This document shows positions 9,097 through 17,927 of a stretch of 64,000 bases of DNA, one piece after another. The stretch spans positions 1 to 64,000 of the forward strand of contig JAEYLC010000008.1 of assembly GCA_023461435.1 (NCBI GenBank), read 5' to 3'. The stretch's first letter is position 1. Every line of letters begins with the position of its first letter. The stretch comes from Bacillota bacterium. GTDB lineage: Bacteria > Bacillota > Clostridia > Christensenellales > SZUA-584. The position numbers and the translations under genes were made by a program. The notes under the pieces were generated by a model, which did not search any database, was not told the origin of the DNA, and saw only the letters and a program-made list of their open reading frames with translations.

Positions 9097-9795
9097 TTAC
9101 CCTTGCTTGGCTCCGCACTTGCCGCAGAATACCGCATCGACAGGAAGCTCGGCGCCGCAATTCACACACTGCTTGACTGCTGGAGCGGATTGGCTGGCCG
9201 ATTCGGCCGGAGGCGCGGGCGGCGCGTACTGCGGGGGTGGCTGTGGCACATACTGAGGCGGCGCATATTGCGGGGGCGCATACTGAGGCGCGGGAGCGCC
9301 GCAGGCCGGGCAGAACCCCGAACCGAAGGGCACAATGTTGCCGCATCTGCCGCAGGGAATTCCCTGCGGCCTAGCCGCCGCGGCAGCAGCCCGCATCGAC
9401 CTGAACTTATCCGCCATCACAAACACAACGATCGAGATGGCGCCGAATATCAGGAAAAAGAAGAAGGGCGTAAAGGCGAAATATCCGCCCATACCAAATG
9501 CACCGCCCGCAAGCTTCACGATCCATGCGACGAGGCTGCCCAGAGAAATCACGCCGCTCGATATCGCGATCGTCAGCACGTCTTCCTTAAAGATCGAGAG
9601 CAGCAGGCCTGCCCAGATCAGTATGCTGCCGAGGCAGACAAACGCTTCATAAACACCGGCTATAAACAGACCGAGCAGATAGAAAAGCCCGCCTGCCGCA
9701 AAAATGAATATGGAGGCGGCGAGCAGAAACTTTAGAAACGCGACGCTTTGAAAATAATTCTTCGTTGCGGCAATAAAGCTTTTGTACGGAGACAT
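9097..9795 (-). CDS. Membrane protein with two C-terminal zinc ribbons
   Basis: This 232-residue protein has about three or four hydrophobic segments in the first 130 residues. A zinc ribbon (CGRCG...CPACG) comes next, then a Pro/Gln/Tyr-rich repeat linker (QYAPPQYAPPQY), and a second zinc ribbon at the C-terminus (CVNCG...CGKCG). The start at 9795 is spaced correctly from GAGAGGGG; an in-frame GTG three codons upstream overlaps that ribosome site and is less likely. The reverse order, soluble ribbon first and membrane part last, appears in the gene at 11564. The function is unknown. The ribbons probably bind zinc for structure or protein contact. Confidence 0.7.
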   Translation of the reverse strand: MSPYKSFIAATKNYFQSVAFLKFLLAASIFIFAAGGLFYLLGLFIAGVYEAFVCLGSILIWAGLLLSIFKEDVLTIAISSGVISLGSLVAWIVKLAGGAFGMGGYFAFTPFFFFLIFGAISIVVFVMADKFRSMRAAAAAARPQGIPCGRCGNIVPFGSGFCPACGAPAPQYAPPQYAPPQYVPQPPPQYAPPAPPAESASQSAPAVKQCVNCGAELPVDAVFCGKCGAKQG

Positions 9796-9920
9796 AGGAT
9801 ACACCCCTCTCGAATAATTTTATTGTGATACCAATACAAATATATTACATCATCTGCTTTGTTATTCGCAAGTTTATTTAACCAATTTCATTTAATATAC
9901 GTATATTATTCACATTATAT

Positions 9921-10880
9921 CTAAGTGCTGTCCACGGTATACAGGTACCGGCTGGCGCGTCCCTGCTCATATAGCTCCGCTCCGAATTTGTATTCTGCGA
10001 ACCGGCGCTCAAATATATCATTTATTCCTTGTACGGCAAAATGCATTTCGTATTTTGCCAGCAGCTTTAAGCCGCGTTCATATAAAAGATACTCGCACTC
10101 GCTGTAGTCCGCCGCCTTGTATGCAAGGCCAAGACGGCTTAAAACCTGCGCAAGCGGCGTCTGATCCGCCCGCAGCAAGGCCTTATCGTCCGTTTCTTCG
10201 AACAGGTATGTCGAGTAATACATGTATGCTTTCATTGTGCTGTCTTTCAAGCGGCTGAGCAGCCTGCCACAATCCCTGCTGAAATACAGGCTGTCCACAA
10301 AAAGCACCGCAGACGCATCAAAATCAAGCATCTCGTCCATATCCGCCTGCCGGTAACCGATAGCGGGACTGAGCCTGCTCACAATGCTGGCGCTCAGGCG
10401 GTCGACACCGGTCCCTTTGCAGCCAAATTTCTCAACGATCCGGTTTAAAAGGCTCCCTGTTCCGCAGCCCATATCGAGCACCGTATCCTTTGAGTATAGC
10501 CGCAAGCCCGCAAACAGCTCGTCAAGCTGGCGCTTGTCCATCATGTTAAACAGATAGAGCCGGTATCCGTACAGCTCTTCGCAAAAATCAAGATACGCGC
10601 TGCTTTGGGTGCACCGGTCGATCAAATGGTCGAATTCTTCCCGCACTTTTTTGTCCCGGATGCGCTCCGCTTCGAGTTTTCCCTTTTGCGTCAGCGTTAA
10701 ACAATCCCGCCCGGCATAAGCCACATAACCGCTTGCCACAAGACGGTCGATAGCGCTGGCGTAATCGATACCGGCAGCCGCCCACGCCATGCTGCTTTTT
10801 ATTGCCTGCACGGTCACGGCCTGCGCCTGATTCTTAAGGCTGCTGATGATGTGCAGCACCGTTTCACTGTGCCGATCCAT
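9921..10880 (-). CDS. SAM-dependent methyltransferase with N-terminal winged helix
   Basis: In this 319-residue protein, residues 1-75 look like a winged-helix domain (SAIDRLVASGYVAYAG then LTLTQKG). Residues 125-235 hold a class I methyltransferase core with motif I VLDMGCGTGSLL at about 134-145 and a following acidic strand GTGVDRLS. The start at 10880 has GGGAGAAGA upstream; the longer frame overlaps the divergent region and is not favoured. The substrate cannot be read from the sequence. The wHTH fusion could make it a DNA-binding regulator or simply provide a dimerisation unit, as in O-methyltransferases. It stands alone, divergent from the small gene at 11029. Confidence 0.7.
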   Translation of the reverse strand: MDRHSETVLHIISSLKNQAQAVTVQAIKSSMAWAAAGIDYASAIDRLVASGYVAYAGRDCLTLTQKGKLEAERIRDKKVREEFDHLIDRCTQSSAYLDFCEELYGYRLYLFNMMDKRQLDELFAGLRLYSKDTVLDMGCGTGSLLNRIVEKFGCKGTGVDRLSASIVSRLSPAIGYRQADMDEMLDFDASAVLFVDSLYFSRDCGRLLSRLKDSTMKAYMYYSTYLFEETDDKALLRADQTPLAQVLSRLGLAYKAADYSECEYLLYERGLKLLAKYEMHFAVQGINDIFERRFAEYKFGAELYEQGRASRYLYTVDST

Positions 10881-11028
10881 TCTTCTCCCGCTTCCCGCCG
10901 TATTCGGCCCTATCAAGCTGATGTTGAATATGTTTCTTCACAGGCTCCCTATTCTCCTTTTTTTGCGCTGCATGTATGAAACGCCCACCCCCAAGCATAA
11001 TAGTAAACAAAACTTCAGGAGGCGCAGG

Positions 11029-11295
11029 ATGAACGAAGAAGAAAATCCGATTTCAAAAGAACAGCAGCTTGAGTCCATACTCAGCGATCTTGAGCACATC
11101 CGGGATATGCTGACCGAGGTCAACGTTCAGCTTGGCTGCCTTCAGCGTTACCGCGACATGAGGGATGAAATCACAGAGCTTGGGTGGGGCGGCATACTTA
11201 ATAAATACCACCCCGATATCAATGTGGACGACCCCGCCGCGCCTGAGCTTTTTGCGCTGTACCGGTTTGTATATGATGAGATGCAGCGGGAGTAA
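11029..11295 (+). CDS. Small protein with J-domain-like HPD segment
   Basis: This 88-residue protein starts at the ATG at 11029, seven bases after a CAGGAGG ribosome site. The open frame continues 183 bp upstream, but that part is not plausible coding sequence. Residues 9-45 form a charged helix suited to a coiled coil. Residues 55-85 resemble helices II-III of a DnaJ J domain: LNKYHPDINVDDPAAPELF, with His-Pro-Asp at 61-63. The usual helix I (DYYxxLGV) is missing, so this is either a degenerate J domain or chance similarity. A link to DnaK chaperone activity is an inference only. Confidence 0.65.
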   Translation: MNEEENPISKEQQLESILSDLEHIRDMLTEVNVQLGCLQRYRDMRDEITELGWGGILNKYHPDINVDDPAAPELFALYRFVYDEMQRE

Positions 11296-11563
11296 TGTTT
11301 TATTCAGTCCTCAAGCTCCATAAACTCTGCCGGATTGTTTCGGATGCATGAGACAATCCGTTTTAATGTTGAGGGGATTTGCTGCTTTTACAATTCATCA
11401 ATCTCAGCCAATACGGCACTGTATCAAGCTGATTCCTTCACTCACTGGAAAACTAAAAACACCGGACCACATATCAAAAGATACTGCAGCCCGGCGATTA
11501 TTAACTATTGCAAAGACATAAAGTGGCTCAGCAAAAACAAAGTACTAAAGATATACCATTTTG

Positions 11564-12076
11564 TTATGCCCTGACGGCCTTATGCAGCTTGGCGCCGCCT
11601 ATAATATACAGTATCGCCAGGACGATGATGCCCAGACCCAAAGAAGCGCCGCCGCCATACCCAAGGAACAGCACATACAAGGGGATAAATAGGCTGCCCA
11701 CCACAATAAAATACACAGCAGCAGATGCCCGTTTGCAAAGCATCAGGCCGATAACTCCGCACACGACAGCGCCTCCGTCCACAAAAACGAGCAAAAGAAT
11801 TCCGGCGGTTGTAAATGTACCGTGTAACGAAGCCGCCGTTGCCAGCGAAACGATAATTGACAGCGCCCCTATGATTATAAAGAGAATGCTGCATACTTTG
11901 AGCATTTTTGAGCCTGATATTGCAGCAGCCGAGGGCTGCATCGGCCCCTGATATACCGGCGGCGATTGATACTGAACCGGCTGCTGCATTTGAGGCGCGC
12001 TTTCCAGGCGCTGGCCGCAAATCATACAAAAAGCGTTCCCCTCATTCACCGTACCGCCGCATTGCGGACAAATCAT
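11564..12076 (-). CDS. Zinc-ribbon membrane protein
   Basis: This 170-residue protein begins MICPQCGG and continues CMICG, an N-terminal zinc ribbon. A Gln/Pro-rich linker follows to about residue 55, then four hydrophobic segments. The start at 12076 is preceded by AAGGAGGA. It shares its design with the gene at 9097 but has the domains in reverse order. Such proteins are common and uncharacterised in Firmicutes. The 268 bp between this gene and 11295 hold no convincing gene. Confidence 0.7.
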   Translation of the reverse strand: MICPQCGGTVNEGNAFCMICGQRLESAPQMQQPVQYQSPPVYQGPMQPSAAAISGSKMLKVCSILFIIIGALSIIVSLATAASLHGTFTTAGILLLVFVDGGAVVCGVIGLMLCKRASAAVYFIVVGSLFIPLYVLFLGYGGGASLGLGIIVLAILYIIGGAKLHKAVRA

Positions 12077-12182
12077 TTTTCTTTTCCTCCTTATCCTTCT
12101 GACAATCGAGAATTTTACCAAAACATATATCCATGATATGTATCAGCCATAAGAAATTATGTTTACAAAATACGACAAAGTT

Positions 12183-12530
12183 TTATAGAGTTTCTGCGGA
12201 CTTATTGATTTCTGACTTAATGATTCTTGAGTGCTCTTTAATAGCAGTCACATGTTTATATAGCCCATACGGTAATATAAATATGCCGAAAAGGAATCCA
12301 ATTAAAACAGCACCCTTACCCTTTCGCCAATTTTTTATCCAATACCAAATGCCCCACGGAAATCCAATCAGCCAAACAAACGTGAGAACTGTTTCAAAAT
12401 TCACTTTATTTTTTGCTATACCGTCAATCAGGCCAAAAATAAAAACAGCCAGAAATAATACTGTAACAGATATCAGTATAATGAATGTTGAAATAAGCTT
12501 ACGGTATTCCGCAACATATTCTGAAGACAT
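12183..12530 (-). CDS. Small membrane protein, unknown function
   Basis: This 115-residue protein has three hydrophobic segments: FIILISVTVLFLAVFIFG, a Trp-rich FVWLIGFPWGIWYWI, and AVLIGFLFGIFILPYGL. The chosen start at 12530 has a clear CGGAGG ribosome site; the longer frame (to 12611) lacks one. I recognise no family. The A/T-rich codon use resembles the neighbouring sugar island rather than the upstream genes. Confidence 0.6.
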   Translation of the reverse strand: MSSEYVAEYRKLISTFIILISVTVLFLAVFIFGLIDGIAKNKVNFETVLTFVWLIGFPWGIWYWIKNWRKGKGAVLIGFLFGIFILPYGLYKHVTAIKEHSRIIKSEINKSAETL

Positions 12531-12683
12531 GGATATACCTCCGAAATGACTCATATAGAGATATACAGTTGCAAAAATCAAAGTATTCTTGCATTCAAAA
12601 AGTTTTCTCAAGCGGTTACATTATAATGTCATGCTAACCATTTTACAATATTCCCGCATTAATTTTCTAACATTGGGTACAAT

Positions 12684-12725
12684 AAAAAAAGCCGGAGCAT
12701 TCAATCAAAAATCGTGAACTCCGGC
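12684..12725 (-). terminator. Terminator of island unit 1
   Basis: GCCGGAG pairs with CTCCGGC, and the minus strand continues into seven T residues. It lies about 245 bp after the last gene of the unit, the transketolase C subunit at 12970. Confidence 0.65.
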
Positions 12726-12740
12726 ATTGATTATTCTAGC

Positions 12741-12810
12741 GACACTGAAGAATAAAGTTTGACACAAATCCTATTTTAAAAATGTCCTGAACATTATGGA
12801 TAACACAAAA
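12741..12810. repeat. Left copy of direct repeat flanking island unit 1
   Basis: The segment GACACTGAAGAATAAAGTTT and the bases after it match the sequence at 25987 at all but two of the first 35 positions, in the same orientation. Similarity resumes after an indel (TCCTGAACATT then ATGGAT). Confidence 0.7.
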
Positions 12811-12857
12811 TTGCTTACGCAGTGGTTGACCGTCATTACATAGATGGTTTTTTCTGC

Positions 12858-12889
12858 ACCGCTGCAAACTTATAGCGGTTTTCTTTTTT
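12858..12889 (+). terminator. Orphan plus-strand terminator
   Basis: A perfect ACCGCT/AGCGGT stem with a 10-nt loop is followed by TTTCTTTTTT on the plus strand. No plus-strand gene lies upstream, so it may be left over from a lost element or act weakly on the opposite strand. Confidence 0.45.
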
Positions 12890-12969
12890 CTCGTACAAGC
12901 TTCTGATATATTTCATAATACCATTAGTGCTGAAATATATAAAGGAGCTTTTTTATATCCGATATACGC

Positions 12970-13944
12970 CTATTTCTTCATTGCGATGACACGCTTTGCG
13001 GCGGCTGCAATATCTTCACCGACAAGACCAAATGCTTTCATTAATATATCAGGATCTCCCGACTCACCAAAACGATCCTGTACTCCAACCATCTTTGTTG
13101 GTACAGGATAAGTTTGGGTTAAGAACTCAAGCACCGCGCTTCCCATACCTCCTGCTGTCTGATGTTCTTCCGCAGTGACAATAGCACCGGCTGTTTTTGC
13201 CGCCTCGAGAATTGTCGCCTCATCAATTGGCTTAATGGTGTGATTGTTGATCACCATAGCACTTATGCCTTCCTTTTCCAATTGTTCGGCCGCGACAAGG
13301 CTCTGGTATACCATAACGCCACAGGCAATTATCGCAACATCCGTACCTTTGCGAACACAATACGCTTTACCAAATTCATATGGCGTTTGATCGTTCGTAA
13401 TACACGGCACTTTTTCCCGCCCGAACCGGATGTATACCGGGCCATCAATTTTTGATGCTTCAAGTGTCGCCTTCCTCGTTTCCGCATAATCAGCGGGAAC
13501 AACGACTTTCATATTGGGCAAGCACCGCATGATGGATATCTCCTCCAGAGCCTGGTGTGTGGCTCCATCCGCACCAACAGATATTCCGCCATGTGCACCC
13601 CCGAGCTTGACATTAAGGTTTGAATAACATACTGTTGTGCGTATTTGATCCCAGGCTCTACCAGAAAGGAATACCCCGTAATTTGTTACAAAGGGTATTT
13701 TCCCTGCAAGGCTCAATCCAGCGGCGACTCCCATTTGATTTTGTTCTGCGATACCCAAACTGATAAACCGATCCGGAAATCTGTCGCGAAACCAGTCTAC
13801 GTGAACAGAAGCCGTAATATCCGCACCTAATGCAACGACGTTGGTATTTTGTTCTCCCGCTTCTACGAGTCCTTCTCCATACCCGTCTCTGGTGGGTTTC
13901 TTCTCTACATTATTTAGATCAAGCTTCAAATCAACATAATCCAT
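12970..13944 (-). CDS. Transketolase C-terminal subunit, pair 1
   Basis: This 324-residue protein carries the pyrimidine-binding and C-terminal transketolase domains as a separate chain. The catalytic Glu that activates thiamine diphosphate is in SLGIAEQNQMG, and the conserved His is in GADGATHQALEE. The C-terminal domain (GTDVAIIACGVMVYQSLVAA) is complete. It is the partner of the gene at 13949, four bases upstream. Transketolase moves a two-carbon ketol unit between a ketose and an aldose. The fusion seen in the usual 650-residue enzyme is absent, as in many Clostridia and archaea. It is the last gene of unit 1. The exact substrate is unknown. Confidence 0.85.
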   Translation of the reverse strand: MDYVDLKLDLNNVEKKPTRDGYGEGLVEAGEQNTNVVALGADITASVHVDWFRDRFPDRFISLGIAEQNQMGVAAGLSLAGKIPFVTNYGVFLSGRAWDQIRTTVCYSNLNVKLGGAHGGISVGADGATHQALEEISIMRCLPNMKVVVPADYAETRKATLEASKIDGPVYIRFGREKVPCITNDQTPYEFGKAYCVRKGTDVAIIACGVMVYQSLVAAEQLEKEGISAMVINNHTIKPIDEATILEAAKTAGAIVTAEEHQTAGGMGSAVLEFLTQTYPVPTKMVGVQDRFGESGDPDILMKAFGLVGEDIAAAAKRVIAMKK

Positions 13945-13948
13945 CGTC

Positions 13949-14770
13949 TCAATCCTCCTGCGCTTTCAGTTCACCTATAGCACACTCACGCTGCTCATTA
14001 TTGGGTGCCATACCGTGCCATTCCGCAGTATTCTCCATAAATGACACACCCTTACCTTTTACGGTATTTGCAATAATAACAGTAGGCTTTCCCTTAATTT
14101 GTTTCGCTTGCTGCAGTGCGTTTTCAATACATGCAATATCGTGTCCATCGACGACCATAACATGCCAGTTAAATGCACTCCACTTGTCAGCAATCGGCTC
14201 AATGTCCATCACTTCTTTTACCGGCCCATCAATCTGATAACGGTTATTGTCTACGATACAGCATAGGTTGTCGAGCTTATGAAAGCCTGCTGACATAGCC
14301 GCCTCCCAGATCTGGCCTTCCTGACTCTCGCCATCCCCAACCATGCAATATGTCCGATAATCTTTCTTATCCATCTTTGCCGCCAGTGCCATCCCGACTG
14401 CAATTGACAGCCCCTGCCCAAGCGATCCGGCGGATACTTCGAGTCCGGGGGTTTTTTGCATACACGGATGGCCCTGCAGCATGCTTCCATATGCACGCAG
14501 TGTATCCAATTCACACTTACTGAAATAACCGCAATCTGCCAATACCGCATACAACGCCGGCACGCAATGGCTTTTGGATAGCACAAAACGATCCCGTTCC
14601 TCCCACTGAGGTCTTTGGGGGTCGTACCGCATCACCTTATAGAATAATACAGCGATTGTATCGATAGCTGATAAAGAACCGCCCGGATGCCCGGAACCGG
14701 CTTTACTCACCATATAGATGATTGCCATACGCAATTGCCTTATCTTCTCCTGCATTTGTAATTCATTCAT
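13949..14770 (-). CDS. Transketolase N-terminal subunit, pair 1
   Basis: This 273-residue protein is the thiamine-diphosphate-binding half of transketolase. It has SGHPGGSLS at about 26-34 and the GDGESQEG...DNN cofactor motif from about residue 146. It differs from the other two N subunits in the SKGHA motif, which reads SKSHC here, although the His is kept. It is encoded immediately upstream of its C-subunit partner. A 161-bp gap with no visible structure separates it from the glycerate kinase gene. The substrate may differ from that of standard sugar phosphates. Confidence 0.85.
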   Translation of the reverse strand: MNELQMQEKIRQLRMAIIYMVSKAGSGHPGGSLSAIDTIAVLFYKVMRYDPQRPQWEERDRFVLSKSHCVPALYAVLADCGYFSKCELDTLRAYGSMLQGHPCMQKTPGLEVSAGSLGQGLSIAVGMALAAKMDKKDYRTYCMVGDGESQEGQIWEAAMSAGFHKLDNLCCIVDNNRYQIDGPVKEVMDIEPIADKWSAFNWHVMVVDGHDIACIENALQQAKQIKGKPTVIIANTVKGKGVSFMENTAEWHGMAPNNEQRECAIGELKAQED

Positions 14771-14931
14771 TTTAGCGATCTTTCCTCCTTAGCATCTAAG
14801 ATTGGCAATCAGTTAGCATAAAGGTTCAATAAATAATCTTTACACCCCTTTTGCTTTTGGTTATAAGATCTCCTTGGTAGATATTCCGAATATTTTTCTC
14901 TGGATGATAAAAGTTTAGGATTAACGCTTGT

Positions 14932-16089
14932 TTATTTTGCTCCATCCATACCAAATCTTTTGCCAATTATTATCGTACGCATAATAGATTCTGCAGTGCG
15001 TTCAAGTAGTTCTTCTATGCGCTCTTGTGATTCTTCCAGTGAAATTGGTCCATCAGCGACTGAAAAGATCGCATCGATTCCCTTGGACAATAAAACCTCA
15101 GCGCCTTTTTGCACGCTTCCTGCAATGGCTATAACGGGTATGTTGCCCACTAACTTTGCATGCTTCGCCACACCCATTGGCACTTTCCCATAAACCGTCT
15201 GTTCATCGATTCGCCCTTCGCCTGTAAAAACAATATCGACGTCTTCCAGCTGGTTATCAAAATTAACAATATCCAATACAGCCTCAATCCCTGATTTGAT
15301 TTCAGCGTTACAGAAAGCCAAAATACCCGCAACGATCCCCCCGGCGGCTCCGGAACCGGGTACGCTCATCACATCAATACCAACTTGTTCCCTAATCACG
15401 GCAGCATAATGCGCAAGCGCTTGATCGAGCTCTTTAACCATTTCAGGCGATGCACCTTTCTGGGGTCCGTACATATACGAAGCTCCGTTAGGGCCGCACA
15501 GAAGATTTGTAACATCACTCGCGATAATGATTTTACAGCCTTTTAAGCGCTTATCAATTTTACTGGTATCGATTTCATACAAATCACTTAGTTTTCCTCC
15601 GCCGACGCCAAGCTCGTTTCCGTCCTTATCACGAAAAGAGACTCCCAGCGCCTGCGCCATACCCGCTCCGCCATCATTGGTTGCCGAACCGCCTACTCCC
15701 AGCAATATCGTGGTATGACCTTCATCCAACGCAGCCTTTATAAGTTCGCCAGTTCCGTATGTGGTGGTGACCATCGGATTCCGCTTGTCTCCGGGTACAA
15801 GAAGCAACCCTGATGCCGCGCTCATTTCAATGACGGCTATTCCCGAAGGGAGTACACAGTATCTGGCCTTTACTTCATTTCCTATGGGGTCCGTTACCTT
15901 GCAGATCCGCTCTTTTCCATTCATCGATGCCATAACCGCTTCAATGGTGCCTTCTCCTCCATCAGCAACGGGAACATTGATGACATCTGCATCGGGAAGA
16001 ATATTCTTTATACCATTACATACAGCCTTGCCGGCTGTGTACGATGTACAACTGCCCTTAAACGAATCCATAGCGGCCAGAATCTTCAA
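14932..16089 (-). CDS. Glycerate kinase with TTG start
   Basis: This 385-residue member of the GlxK/GarK family phosphorylates D-glycerate, normally to 2-phosphoglycerate, feeding lower glycolysis. Family landmarks are KILAAMDSFKGSC at the N-terminus, VPVADGGEGT, GVGGSATNDGGAGMA and FTGEGRIDEQT. The likely start is the TTG at 16089, nine bases after AAGGAG, which places KILAAMDSFKG at the N-terminus as in the family. The open frame continues 59 codons upstream and overlaps the preceding transketolase gene, which argues against that start. Sitting between two transketolase pairs and after a D-2-hydroxyacid dehydrogenase, it suggests that glycerate is an intermediate of unit 1. Confidence 0.88.
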   Translation of the reverse strand: MKILAAMDSFKGSCTSYTAGKAVCNGIKNILPDADVINVPVADGGEGTIEAVMASMNGKERICKVTDPIGNEVKARYCVLPSGIAVIEMSAASGLLLVPGDKRNPMVTTTYGTGELIKAALDEGHTTILLGVGGSATNDGGAGMAQALGVSFRDKDGNELGVGGGKLSDLYEIDTSKIDKRLKGCKIIIASDVTNLLCGPNGASYMYGPQKGASPEMVKELDQALAHYAAVIREQVGIDVMSVPGSGAAGGIVAGILAFCNAEIKSGIEAVLDIVNFDNQLEDVDIVFTGEGRIDEQTVYGKVPMGVAKHAKLVGNIPVIAIAGSVQKGAEVLLSKGIDAIFSVADGPISLEESQERIEELLERTAESIMRTIIIGKRFGMDGAK

Positions 16090-16147
16090 GATATGCTCTC
16101 CTTTTTTGCAATCCTTATCACAATAAGCTTTGGTAAATAAGCCGATA

Positions 16148-17083
16148 TCACTTCCTTGAAATAATCTCACAAGCCTTTTCAGCAATGGCTTGCGCATCCA
16201 ACTTATATTTCTTTTGAAGATCGGAATACGGTCCGCATTCTGCATGAACATCCTGCATCCCGACAAACCCGACGGGCACCTGTGTGCCTGCCTCGCATAG
16301 CACCTCAGATACCGCGCTGCCTAAACCACCAATTATATTATGTTCTTCAGCAGTTACGATCGCGCCCATTTCCTTCGCACATTTTACAACCAATTCTTTA
16401 TCCAACGGCTTAATGCAGAACATATCGATCACAGAAGCCTCTATCCCTTTTTTAGAAAGAATATCCGCCGCTGCCATCGCATTTCCTACCATAAGCCCGC
16501 ATGAGATAATCGCAATGTCCTTCCCGCAGCGTATCATCTTGCCTTTACCCTCTTCAAAGATATCATGTTCATTATATATATTCGGAAACACGTCTCTGGA
16601 TAAACGTAAATACATAGGTGATCTGTCTTCAATTGCGTTCTTTACCAGCCATTCTGTCTGAACCGGGTCACTCGCTACAAACACCTTAAAATTTGGAAGC
16701 GACCGCATGATCGCGATATCTTCTAAGGAATGGTGGCTGGGGCCGTCAAATGCATCAGACAGCCCACCGTACGCACCGGCGAATTTTACCGGCAGACGCG
16801 CATAAGAACCAAGCGTGCGTGCTGCCAGCAAGCCTGCCGATGACAGGAACACCGCGAAGGAATTAACAAACGGAATTTTGCCTGAAGCAGCCATACCCCC
16901 CGCCATTGCTGTCATGTTCGCTTCCGCAATGCCTACATTAAAGAACCTTTCCGGGCACGCTTCTTGAAAAGCACATGATCTGGTTGATCCTGATACATCC
17001 GCATCAAAAACGACAATGTCTTTATTTTTCTTTCCGTATTTAACCAATGCTTCGCCATATGCCTGACGAATCGTCATTATCAT
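16148..17083 (-). CDS. Transketolase C-terminal subunit, pair 2 (divergent)
   Basis: This 311-residue protein has the pyrimidine-binding domain with catalytic Glu in NVGIAEANMTAM and a C-terminal domain with KDIAIISCGLMVGNA. Where pairs 1 and 3 read DGATHQA, this protein reads FDGPSHHSLED, and the segment before it (FAGAYGGLSDAFDG) is also distinct. That loop contributes to the substrate channel in transketolases, so a different substrate is plausible. Its ATG overlaps the TGA of the N subunit by four bases, which implies translational coupling. Confidence 0.85.
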   Translation of the reverse strand: MIMTIRQAYGEALVKYGKKNKDIVVFDADVSGSTRSCAFQEACPERFFNVGIAEANMTAMAGGMAASGKIPFVNSFAVFLSSAGLLAARTLGSYARLPVKFAGAYGGLSDAFDGPSHHSLEDIAIMRSLPNFKVFVASDPVQTEWLVKNAIEDRSPMYLRLSRDVFPNIYNEHDIFEEGKGKMIRCGKDIAIISCGLMVGNAMAAADILSKKGIEASVIDMFCIKPLDKELVVKCAKEMGAIVTAEEHNIIGGLGSAVSEVLCEAGTQVPVGFVGMQDVHAECGPYSDLQKKYKLDAQAIAEKACEIISRK

Positions 17084-17916
17084 TGTCTAGTACCCCCAAG
17101 CTCCGCCATTGCTTTTTTAAAGTCGCTGTCGCTTATCGCTTTTCCATGCCATGCGCTCTTACCTTCCATAAAGGACACCCCTTTGCCTTTCACGGTATGC
17201 GCTAAAACTATAGATGGTTTTCCTTTGACCGTTACTGCTTCATCGTAAGCGGCACAAAGTTCCTGCACATTATGACCATCACATTCTATACAATGCCAGC
17301 CGAAGCATTCGAACCTTCCTCTAATGCTGTTCATCGGCATTATTTCCTGCGTGGTTCCATCCAACTGCACACCATTCCAGTCAAGTATTGCGCAGAGATT
17401 ATCCACACGAAATTTTGCCGCAGACATTGCTGCCTCCCATACAGTGCCTTCGTTGATCTCTCCGTCTCCAAGAACCGCATATACTCGCGTGGGCTTATCA
17501 TCAAGCTTTGCAGCGATTGCCATTCCAATAGCCGCAGAAAGACCAAGCCCAAGAGGTCCAGTCGAAAGGTCTACTCCCGGAGTAGCCAAGCTACAAGGAT
17601 GCCCCTGTAGTCGCGTCTCGAAATCGCGCAGCGTATTCATCTCATCAACATGAAAAAATCCCTTTTCCGCCAATACACGATAAAGCATTGGGGCGGCATG
17701 CCCTTTTGATAGGACCAATCTGTCCCTATCTGGATTATGAGGATTGGAAGGGTCAACCTTCATTTGAGTATAATACAAAGTCGTCAGTATCTCGCATACG
17801 GAAAGAGAGCCTCCCGGATGACCGGTTTGCTTTGAGTGCAGCACTTCTAGCACACTGATCCTAAAGCGTCTACACAATCCTTCTAATAATTCTTTCTTTT
17901 CATTTGTTATTGGCAT
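17080..17916 (-). CDS. Transketolase N-terminal subunit, pair 2
   Basis: This 278-residue thiamine-diphosphate-binding subunit has TGHPGGSLSVCE, VLSKGHAAPMLY and GDGEINEG followed by ILDWNGVQLDG. The last segment is normally DNN or DRN in relatives. It is coupled by an ATGA overlap to the C subunit and starts 11 bp after the hydroxyacid dehydrogenase stop. A second transketolase in the same operon as pair 1 suggests two successive or distinct two-carbon transfers. Confidence 0.85.
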   Translation of the reverse strand: MPITNEKKELLEGLCRRFRISVLEVLHSKQTGHPGGSLSVCEILTTLYYTQMKVDPSNPHNPDRDRLVLSKGHAAPMLYRVLAEKGFFHVDEMNTLRDFETRLQGHPCSLATPGVDLSTGPLGLGLSAAIGMAIAAKLDDKPTRVYAVLGDGEINEGTVWEAAMSAAKFRVDNLCAILDWNGVQLDGTTQEIMPMNSIRGRFECFGWHCIECDGHNVQELCAAYDEAVTVKGKPSIVLAHTVKGKGVSFMEGKSAWHGKAISDSDFKKAMAELGGTRQ

Positions 17917-17927
17917 ATGAAAGACTC

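Larger units (their letters stand above)
12531..12969. other. Intergenic region with terminators and a repeat copy
   Basis: This 439-bp stretch has no gene. It holds a minus-strand terminator (12684-12725), the left copy of a long-range direct repeat (12741-12810) and an orphan plus-strand terminator (12858-12889). The rest is A/T-rich without visible structure. Confidence 0.6.

Noticed and set aside
10846..11028. Upstream extension of the small HPD protein
   Set aside because: The extension overlaps the divergent methyltransferase start region, and a strong ribosome site marks the internal ATG at 11029.
11335..11574. 79-codon plus-strand frame
   Set aside because: No ribosome site, no recognisable composition, and it runs into the 3-prime end of a convergent gene.
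16090..16266. N-terminal 59-codon extension of the glycerate kinase
   Set aside because: It overlaps the preceding gene by over 100 bp, and the family N-terminus begins at the TTG with a good ribosome site.
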